A model generated the notes under the pieces. It ran no database searches, was not told where the DNA came from, and saw only the letters and a program-made list of their open reading frames with translations. The position numbers and the translations under genes are program-made. A stretch of DNA of 64,000 nt from Trachythela sp. YZ-2020 (taxonomy: Eukaryota; Cnidaria; Anthozoa; Malacalcyonacea; Clavulariidae): the NCBI GenBank assembly GCA_016169945.1, contig JADLSH010000127.1:2916501-2980500 (forward strand), read 5' to 3'. Positions 56,120 to 64,000 of this stretch are shown here, in pieces (the first letter of the stretch is position 1; every line of letters begins with the position of its first letter).

Positions 56120-57596
56120 ACTTCCTTCCTTACAAATACATTCACAATAACATTCGGTATGGTATCGGTATTGTACGATAGAGAAAGGAAGGCCTGCCGA
56201 TATTCTGACAAATGCATGCAAGGAACAAACACTCTCTTGGGTATTCATGTTTAGACAGGGCCGTACCTAGCCTCTCACAAGTGGGGAGAGGGGGGGGGGG
56301 GTGCCGAGCCAAAATATAGCGGGACAAACACTTCTATGAAAAGTTCAACCTGGATCGGCTGTGTTGCTAACTTTATTATAATAGAATCTCAAAGTTTAGA
56401 ATTACTCCACCTGGCTATTATTTTATTATTCATACTCTATATTATTTATGGCTCAGCCAACTAAGACTAATCGACACAGTATTTGAATACATCATGCAGT
56501 ATTTCCGAATACCTGCATGCCCTAAATTTCCGAATATCGCGTGTTTGACCAGTTTATACATGGTCCTCGTTTTTTCCGAGACGTTGTTCCAAGTCGGGAT
56601 GATATTGATGTATTGAATGGGGGGATGTTAAAGGAACTGAAATGCTGTTGATCAGATCATGTAGCTTAACAAAATCATGGCTACTTAAACAGCCTTTCGT
56701 TTGCAAAATTCTGTAATCTATCACTAGGAAAATAAAGGCGATGTCACGATGGAACGATTTTCAACGACGATTTGTACAATGCAAATATGTCACACGAAAA
56801 TTCGAAATAACGCAAATATCGCGTTACGAATCGTCGTTGATAATTACACTACTATCAACCTAATACAGTAATTATGCTGGATCATGAACCGTGACTTATT
56901 TCAAGACATGACCTATGTTTCAAATTTCCATGTTACACTTAAAGAAGAGAAATTTTCACACATTTCAAGAGAATAGTGTCATCACAATGTCAATCGTGTC
57001 TTCACATGATTTCTCGAGAGCACTTGATATGCATTGAAATTTTCAACTCGACTAATCACCGTGTACGCTGCAATTTGTCGGGTTTTAGGTTTTGCTGAAT
57101 GTTAATGACGAACTTTTTCAGTTGATGCTGCCGTCAGATGACGTTTGCCAGGTATTTTCTCAAATATCATTAAAGCAGCAATGCTATACATTTCTCAAAC
57201 TCCCAATCACATGGACAAAAAATTAAAACTTAATTTCATTATATCGCAATATATTACCAAGCAAAACAGGAAAAATGACTCGGTCTAAACCTGTATTAAA
57301 TAGAATATATTTTCCACTTGAATCAGTAATATTGTATTGTGATATATATCGTATTAACTTTATGTATGACGCAAAAGGAAATCTTATTTTTTCAAATAAT
57401 TACCGTGTTTTGTCTGATTCTATTTCCATTTTGAGGGTGTGGTGACACAGCGGTTGAAACGTGCTATTTAGGATGGTTCTTTGTGTAACCCTACACGAAT
57501 TATATATGTGATTATATATAGGATTAGGGTTAGGATTGAGGTTAGGGTGGGGGTTAAATTATACATTTCGTGTAGAGCTACATATTTACCTTCGTA
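56120..57596. other. Gene-free DNA with degraded repeats
   Basis: A degraded F1 fragment lies at about 57067-57178. Interstitial telomere-like words (GATTAGGGTTAGGATTGAGG) lie at 57520-57556. No gene is seen. Confidence 0.5.
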
Positions 57597-58018
57597 GTCT
57601 CTCTTTCATTGTCTTTCTGTATCGATCCACCGTATAGCATAACACTATAGTGTATTAGTAGAATCATACTAGTATACTATTGCAAATGCTGTAATTTGAT
57701 TGGCTATACGCTACTCGCTATCTAATTGTCGATAGATAGCGAGTAGCGGAACAGCCATCTCCTCGGCGCGATGTTTAACGAATTTATTTCAATAAATTAT
57801 GAAAAACGTTTTGAAATACTGTTTTGTTGCTGGTTTCTACTGAAACAATTATATTATTTGCTCTCGATTTCTATGAGATGATAATAGTTCATTCGGGCTT
57901 CGCCCTCATCAACTATCACCTCAGTCATAGAAATCTTGAGCTCATAATCTAATTGTTAAATGTTATACTAATTGTTATACTATAGTGGATTGATACACAA
58001 AGACAATGAGAAAGAGAC
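57597..58018. mobile_element. About 420-bp inverted-repeat element
   Basis: GTCTCTCTTTCATTGTCTTT...ATCGATCCAC at the left is mirrored by the right end (AAAGACAATGAGAAAGAGAC), over about 45 bases. Internal palindromes occur at 57708-57745 (CTACTCGCTATCTA and mirror). Non-coding. Confidence 0.75.
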
Positions 58019-58515
58019 TTGCAGCAAGTCTAGTACCTTTGTGACAAGGGTTCGAATCCTGTAATACTACGTAGTTTCGTGATTATTATTTCACGGGAAA
58101 ATTTTACCTCAGTCGCATGTGAGAAGAGTGCTTCGAGTTCGACCCTACCAGACACAGCAGGTTTTCTCTAGGCACCCGTTTCCTCCTGTAGTAAACTGGA
58201 CCTATAAGGGAGGGTCCTTACCGAAGTCCTATTGAGAACAGTTTATACTCGGAATGCAGATAATTGTAAGCGGATCTATTTCGATATTTATTTAAATTTG
58301 CAGCTTCTGTGTCTATAAACACGTTCTTCCTTAGGGTCCAGTATAAGGACATCCCTTATAATATTGGTCCTGTATGGACTACAATGTTACAGGGGAAACG
58401 GGAATAAGAAGAAAGCCTCGGCAGTGGTATTTGGTAGAGTCAAACTCGAAGCACTCTTCTCACATGTGACTGGGGTGAAATTATAAACAGACAACGATAT
58501 GCTGGAGGGTTTGTA

Positions 58516-58676
58516 TAGGATCAAACTACCAGAAAAATATAACAATTGCAAGAACTTCGACGTTTCGAGCGAATGTCTTTCTGTGACTTCCAGACGAAGG
58601 ACCTTCGCCCCAGACTCGTCGAAGTTTTTGTTAATATATTGCCATAGTTTTCATTGATCCTATAAACCCTCATGCA
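58516..58676. mobile_element. Diverged copy of foldback family F4
   Basis: Contains AAGAACTTCGACGTTTCGAGCG and GACGAAGGACCTTCGCC in mirrored arms between ATAGGATCAAACTACC and TTGATCCTAT. Confidence 0.65.
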
Positions 58677-59079
58677 TAATATCATTTATCACTACCCACA
58701 TTGGAACCACGCATTCAAAATTTAATCAGACAACTGCATAGTGCTTGGAATCGAACCCGGTGACATTCGATTTTGTGCGGAAAATCAGATACACTTAACT
58801 TTTTGGCGACTTTCTGGACTGAAAAAAGCTTTACTTTCTATATAAAAGTTGGTATGAACGATGTTTATAATGCTTTTAATGAGAGGGCATGCTTCTTTGG
58901 ACACGAGCGATAAGCTGCCTTATTATCATATTTCTCTTTATTATTTGTTCGGGTTGGTGAGTTTTAGTGCTAAAACTCAAAGCACTTTTGTCTTTGAACT
59001 GTCAACGACTCGTAGCGACGCTTAATCTCTATGTAATTAGCAAGGCGAAAATGAATAGTCTATGCGGCGAATCTCGCAA

Positions 59080-59275
59080 GCTGATTGGACGAGCGCGCGC
59101 GTATTTGCATGTGATTGGCCGCTCATTAGAATATGAATGAGGCAAAAACCAGTAGAGCGTACCCTAGTGTAAAAGAGAGCGCGTAGGCTGTCGCATTCAA
59201 ATCATATTATGTGTGTCGTGAGCTGAAGCGGACAATATTTATGATATCGCGACGTAAACAAAGTTTTCACCGAGA
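59080..59275 (+). promoter_or_regulatory. Probable promoter of PRDM-D
   Basis: The region just before the PRDM-D ATG is richer in CG dinucleotides than its surroundings. It holds two inverted CCAAT boxes (ATTGG at 59084-59088 and 59114-59118). Between them, ATTTGCAT at 59103-59110 is the exact complement of the POU octamer ATGCAAAT. No TATA box is evident. Promoter use is inference from position and motif content. Confidence 0.4.
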
Positions 59276-59308
59276 ATGGAGCAAATCGTCAAATTGACTA
59301 CATATACG
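59276..59308 (+). CDS. PRDM-D, short first coding exon
   Basis: ATG at 59276 has a favourable context (A at -3, G at +4). Eleven codons (MEQIVKLTTYT) end at ACG|GTAAGT, a strong donor with phase 0. This phase fits the acceptor of the next exon at 60351. The identification rests on phase, donor strength and the promoter-like DNA before it. Confidence 0.6.
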
Positions 59309-60350
59309 GTAAGTTTAAAGTGTATTGTGTTTATACCTCTCGCGTGAGTTTGAAAGCTTACAGGGGATTTGATAGTTCGAGTCACCAGGTTGTGTGTGCT
59401 AGTATCGTTACGTGCTAATGAGGAACTTTATTAGGAATATATCTGTACGCAAGCCCACGTACTGAGGGGAGTTATGTTAGTTAGTTATACACGAATACTA
59501 TACTATAGTATAAAGTTTGGTCGAATTGTACATGGGAAATATGACACAGACGGGATTATATAGCATTTAGCTGAGATGCTAACAGAATATCCATATGAGG
59601 AAACTATTAAAAGCAACGTATTTATTTAGAGGTTAGAGCCAAGGTGAAACCCCTTTGACCTACGTGTATGCACGCAAGTCAATGTCATTTTGGTGTATGA
59701 AAATGTCTTCTGAAGCCACGAATCGTGCTTATAGACCATAGTTCGATACCAAAATCTAATTAACTACCAAATTTCCGCGCACAACTACTCGATTACATAC
59801 ACCAAAATGACAATCGTATACGATTGATTGGATGTGATGATTTGTTTCAATGCGTCATATTATTAATGTATTTTGCGTCAAATTGGAATTCGATAGGGGC
59901 TCCAGCCTTCCCAAAATGGCAAAAACACGAAATTCGAAGTTAGTACTATTATAGTTTAGCAACAATAATTTTCAATCGTTCAAAGGGAATGCATTAAATG
60001 TTTGCACAAAAATTGATTCTGACAGCTAGAACTATTTAAGAATCATAACATAACTTGGGCAGCCAATTTGACGCGGGCTGAATACAAGAAGACGCATTAA
60101 CTAGTCAACAGAGAAATGGTGAAAAAAATGTACCCACAGTAAGTGAAGCAAAACTGACCCAAATGACAAAATACAGACAGAGCAATGCGGAAGACGTGGT
60201 GAAAAATACCCCTTAGCTTTTTGCTGAAACTATTTGCATATTCAGATGGTAACACATTACTGTTTACTTTGATATTAGCCTCAAAACGAAGCGACATTTG
60301 GGGATGGTAATATTGACCCAAATATGGATTCAATACATTTTTCCACTCAG
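59309..60350. other. PRDM-D first intron
   Basis: No exon is seen. An inverted pair CATTTTGGTGTATG / CATACACCAAAATG lies at about 59688 and 59796. Confidence 0.5.
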
Positions 60351-60501
60351 ACAAAGAAATCTTGTGGGACAAAGACAGACATAATCACATCAGAACTATT
60401 AGATGTCTTCTTATATGGCAAGCGCAAAATTCAAGGTATCGACCTGGAGAACGCGAAACGCCAAAAAGTTGGACAGGGGAAATGTGTAAAACCATTAAAA
60501 T
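60351..60501 (+). CDS. PRDM-D, second exon with LYG motif
   Basis: The exon follows ACATTTTTCCACTCAG (phase 0) and ends at AAAT|GTGAGT (phase 1). Its 50 codons contain ITSELLDVFLYGKRKIQGID and LENAKRQKV, the counterpart of the LYG exon in PRDM-A, B and C. Both phases match theirs. The knuckle, PR/SET and finger exons expected next are not seen in the 3.5 kb left in the window. The gene therefore continues past the right edge or is incomplete. In PRDM-C the same intron is 4.6 kb, so continuation is plausible. Confidence 0.68.
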
Positions 60502-61572
60502 GTGAGTATGGACTATTTTTGTCATTCGTAAACGTAATTTCGAATGCGTATTGACAAAGGTTCTGCACTTATGCTCGCTAAACAAAAGACAATCGAAGTA
60601 CATTAATCTCTTTTTATCGCCTCAGCTTGACATGAAAAGACAAGTCCTGAGCCTGTTTCGTAACGCGCCACTAATAACGCGTTCTGCGTTCCGAAAAAAC
60701 ATCCCTGGTTTTAAAACAGTTGGTATAAGTTACCCTAACGCACAATTCGATAGAGGATGTTTTAAATCCTCTTGAGAACTTAAAATTTGGTCGAATTCAG
60801 CACGTTGAAACAAAATATTTCGTACAGGAAGTTGGATAAAAGTCTTTGAAGAAGCGCAGCGATGCGCGACTGCGCGCATGATTGACCACACTTTGTCGCT
60901 GTACGCGAAGCCCAAAAAATTGCCATTTTTCCGGAAATTTTTCGAATTTCCCAAGATATTTTACAAATCCTAAACTGCTGTGTCCATTTTGGAGTAAATG
61001 GGCTTAAACTCCCCTTATACTCTCACCGTTCGTAATAAGCTTGGGCAAACACATTTTTTTCTAATTGCGATGAATAAGAATGAAGTGGACAAATATTTCG
61101 TGTATTGTGCAAGTGCCTAGCAACCTTTGAGAGCTGAATATTGTCCAAGAAAGGGTCCGCTTAAAGTGGTTTCCTCGCATATGTAATGTTCGTTGAAACA
61201 CTTCAACAGGTTACGAGAGCAGGTTGTTTTTATCCTGTTTGTCTGGTTAAAACTGGCTTCAGGCCTGATAACATACGTTGCTATGGCATTATCACTTGCC
61301 TTGCTTTTATATTGTAACGACGTCATTGCTACTGCATAAAACCTATTATCTAAAGATCATAACTTATTATCAAATACCTCTATATTGAAGGCGCAATAAA
61401 GTTGTGCTATTTTTGAAGATGCCACAAAATTTCCTATATTGAACTCGCTGTTAAACTCACCGGTCCCTTGTTTCCCACATCGCATCAGAATCAACTTATC
61501 ATCTTTAATAATAACATTTTGTCTCAGTTTCAAAACGAGATTACCCGAGTGTTCAACAATTTCCCTGTGCCA
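60502..61572. other. PRDM-D intron or flank, no exon seen
   Basis: I looked for the GTWxGPYEG, HFIDGSD and zinc-finger signatures in all frames and did not find them. Open frames here are short and show no family pattern. Confidence 0.5.
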
Positions 61573-61755
61573 TAGACCACTTTCATAATTCAGACGAGTT
61601 TAAATATTCTTTTATGTGCATCTTAATAAGCCTTATCAGCCTCGTTTCTGTGACTGAAATTGAATAGAATTTATTAACCTGAACGAGGTCAATAAGGGTT
61701 ATTAAGATGCACATAAAAGAATATTTAAACTCATCTGAATTATGAAAGTGGTCTA
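61573..61755. mobile_element. 183-bp MITE, family F5 copy 2
   Basis: Same ends, TA flanks and length as 29313-29495. The loop is present in the reverse orientation relative to that copy (CCTCGTTTCTGTGACTG first, AACGAGGTC last). Few differences, so the family seems young. Confidence 0.85.
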
Positions 61756-62004
61756 TAAGGAACTGTAAAATAGACTTTGTAATAACTTTAATGAATATTT
61801 CAGTCATTTCTCGGCTCATTTGAAAACTTTAGCTAATAGAACAGAATTATTAAATACCACGCGGTAGTGATAAAATTCTAGTATTCATTCTTTCCAATAG
61901 TAATTCGTAACTCGTAAGTAAAGTAAGTAAGTGGGGGTGTGCTAATCATCCTTACTTGTAACTGGGAGCTGTGAGAGCTGAGTTGAATTACGAAGGACGC
62001 AGCT

Positions 62005-62335
62005 CGACTTGATTAGATTAGATTAGATTAGATTAGATTAGATTAGATTAGATTAGATTAGATACTTTATTTCGAGAGGGTGATACTTGACATTAATAAG
62101 AATGATAAACCTGTGGCCTACGATGGAAGGGTTAGTTTGGGGCTTATCCAAATTACCCACCCTGTCAACATTCCCTGTGGGAGGAAACCAGAGTACCCGG
62201 AGAAACCCACGACTTTCGGTAGAGCGTTGATGGACTCTTTTCACGTAAATGTCACGAGTTACGCAGCGAGAATCGAACCCACGATCTCAGAGACGAAAGA
62301 CGCGCTTGCTCTGACGACTGCGCTACCGAAGCCCA
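62005..62335 (-). mobile_element. tRNA-derived SINE with (TAATC)n tail
   Basis: On the minus strand it starts near 62335 with GGTAGCGCAGTCGTCAGAGC (A box) and GTGGGTTCGATTCTCGC (B box). The body contains GGGTTTCTCCGGGTACTC, GGTTTCCTCCCACAGGG and CTAACCCTTCCATCGTAGG, and it ends in a TAATC array at 62011-62060. It is the best-preserved SINE in the window. Confidence 0.8.
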
Positions 62336-62565
62336 CTTCAAAGGATTCAAACGATTTAGATGCGAAAACAAACCTAAACTAATTTCTTTGAGATATTTCT
62401 ATTAATGCCTTTTTGGAGTGCTTATAGCATTTTTAACATGATAAATGTGCAATTATTTGAAATTAAAGTGGTGTATGGGAATTTATGAGGGCTGTAATAA
62501 CCTTTGCCCTGAGAACGAGGTTGTCTTTAAATTTGGCCATCACAATTTGAAGGCTTTGCAATGTT

Positions 62566-62657
62566 TTATTCAGTGTTTCACTTTCAACCTTCCTCAATGC
62601 CAGCAAACCTTCCCTGCGGGTGATACCCGCATACATCACCCGCATACCCGCAGCTTA
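62566..62657 (-). repeat. Partial copy of repeat family R1, reversed
   Basis: TATTCAGTGTTTCACTTTC, AACCTTCCTCAATGCCAGCA and CCCGCATACCCGCAGC are the complement of the left part of the R1 repeats at 2689 and 63358. Confidence 0.7.
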
Positions 62658-62659
62658 TT

Positions 62660-63355
62660 TGCAACTAATATATTTAGGGTAAGGTTAAGGATAAGGGTTA
62701 GGATTAGATTTGGGATTGCAAGAATTTGGAATAGTTAAAAGGTAGAAATCATTGTATTTAAATTGAGGATGTTGATATGGGAATTAGTCGAATATTTCAG
62801 GCTAGTTTCCCTTTACGAGTAGGGGAAATTGTTCGTTCTGCATAATAATGAATAGTTTCAAGCGTGGGCGAGACGTCCTGAGACGCCCACAAAGGCCACG
62901 ATATTTCTGTACTGTACATTGTCCGCCAGCTGTGGATATATGTGGGTTGCAACATTTCAAAGGCGGCGTTACAGCGCCACAACAGATCGTGGTCAACTTC
63001 AGAAATGTTGAAACTTATAGGAGTAAGAAAATTAAACCACATCTCTCAATACTATTTACTGTGGAGATGTTTTCCCACACACTGCTGGTGATATATAACT
63101 TCAAGTTGACCACCATCTACTGCAAGATAGCGGTTAATGAAACCATCTCTTATTTGCTTTAATACACAATACAAAGGATGTTTTTCTTGGGTATCAGCGT
63201 ATCGATACTCGTTACAGTAAACTTCCCGTATGCTAAATAGCTACACACCCTAAATAATTGAGCTAGGCTGCGTCCACACTAATCCCTTTTCGTATCCCTC
63301 CGTTTTCTATTTTTCGAAAACGCATACAGATATCTGTGTCCACATCATTGCAAAT
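62660..63355. other. Gene-free stretch
   Basis: Telomere-like degenerate words (GGGTAAGGTTAAGGATAAGG) lie at 62677-62705. No exon is supported. Confidence 0.45.
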
Positions 63356-63357
63356 GA

Positions 63358-63608
63358 GCTGCGGCTATGCGGGCACCACTCCGAGGAAGGTTTGCTGGCA
63401 TTGAGGAAGGTTGAAAGTGAAACACCGAATAAACATTACAAAGCAGTAAGTACTCGACTAGTCAGGCTAGTATTAGTAGAAACAGTCAGCACTCAGTCAG
63501 ACTAGCAGTACTGCAATGACCAACTGGTAAACCTACCCAGGCAAAAGCCTTCATGTCGGAAAATTTCCAGTTATTTTGACGAAGGTTGAAAACGTTTTGA
63601 AACTCTGT
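63358..63608 (+). repeat. Dispersed repeat family R1 copy
   Basis: It matches 2689-2968 from GCTGCGG-TATGCGGG to AAACGTTTTGAAACTCTG. The right edge of the window (63609-64000) shows no gene. Confidence 0.7.
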
Positions 63609-64000
63609 AATTCGTTTTCGTATCGTTTTCGACCGTCCAGACTAGCACTTAGATAACTATTTTCGGTCATTACTCATTCATTTCGTCGTCAATTATGGAA
63701 AAATCTTCCAGGAAGATCAGGAAAAGGTTGACAGAGAAGAGGCAAATCCTTATGTATTGTTCGTCGAAGTTTGACCTGAAATCTTCGCTGATAATAGGGC
63801 TTGTATTGACTTTGGAATGTCAGAAATAGATTAAAAATAACCCAGACAGTGTATAGAGCATTAATATGTCGTCTTGTAATGATCAATATATCCGCTTCGT
63901 GACAAGTAATTCAGCTGAAATCAGAGCAAACAACACAAGCACGTTCGCTACGCATGATTGTACTCATGACGTCAGCGTTTTTGAAACGCTTTCGATCGCC

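Noticed and set aside
62848..63162. Frame with cysteine-rich start near 62.9 kb
   Set aside because: It overlaps frames on the other strand of equal length and has no recognised motif.
1..64000. CRISPR array, operon or bacterial mobile system
   Set aside because: Introns, SINEs and metazoan domain families dominate. The tandem repeats found have no regular unique spacers.

Overview
The window is animal nuclear DNA. Its genes are split by introns, the large open frames encode metazoan families (PRDM zinc-finger regulators, RING/TRAF-type proteins with a kelch domain, a thrombospondin type 1 exon), and the AT-rich spacers are full of short foldback elements, tRNA-derived SINEs and microsatellites. 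There is no bacterial gene organisation. The gene content fits a cnidarian, probably an anthozoan, because several PRDM14-like paralogs and many RING-TRAF-kelch genes occur there. This placement is inference from family knowledge, not from a search.

The main content is a cluster of four PRDM-like genes. PRDM-A (+, about 0.4-3.7 kb) and PRDM-B (-, 18.8-4.7 kb) converge with their 3' ends about 1 kb apart. PRDM-C (+, about 34.9-44.9 kb) is a longer version. PRDM-D (+, from 59.3 kb) shows only its first two coding exons before the window ends. A, B and C share one exon plan: an N-terminal exon with a leucine-tyrosine-glycine (LYG) motif, a first PR/SET half (with a zinc knuckle in B and C only), a second PR/SET half, and a terminal exon with four zinc fingers. 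C adds a 351-residue proline-rich exon. Intron phases agree (0-1-0-1, plus an extra phase-1 intron in C), and each assembled model stays open in frame: 453, 574 and 770 residues, not counting any missing short first exon in A and C.

Three intronless RING/TRAF-type genes (9.7-11.5, 14.0-14.9 and 15.9-16.8 kb, all -) lie in the roughly 10.5-kb first intron of PRDM-B, on the same strand. They are tandem duplicates that share upstream DNA, including a 12-bp inverted repeat like paired nuclear-receptor half-sites. Only the first keeps a kelch domain.

From 19 to 34 kb and from 45 to 59 kb there is almost no coding signal. These parts hold MITE-like foldbacks, SINEs, tandem repeats (about 79 bp, about 190 bp, about 200 bp), a decayed RecQ-like helicase inside an inverted-repeat element, and one isolated thrombospondin exon at 47.8 kb. 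The most interesting theme is the PRDM cluster itself: one conserved exon skeleton, a conserved undescribed-looking N-terminal motif, and divergence by knuckle loss and linker gain.
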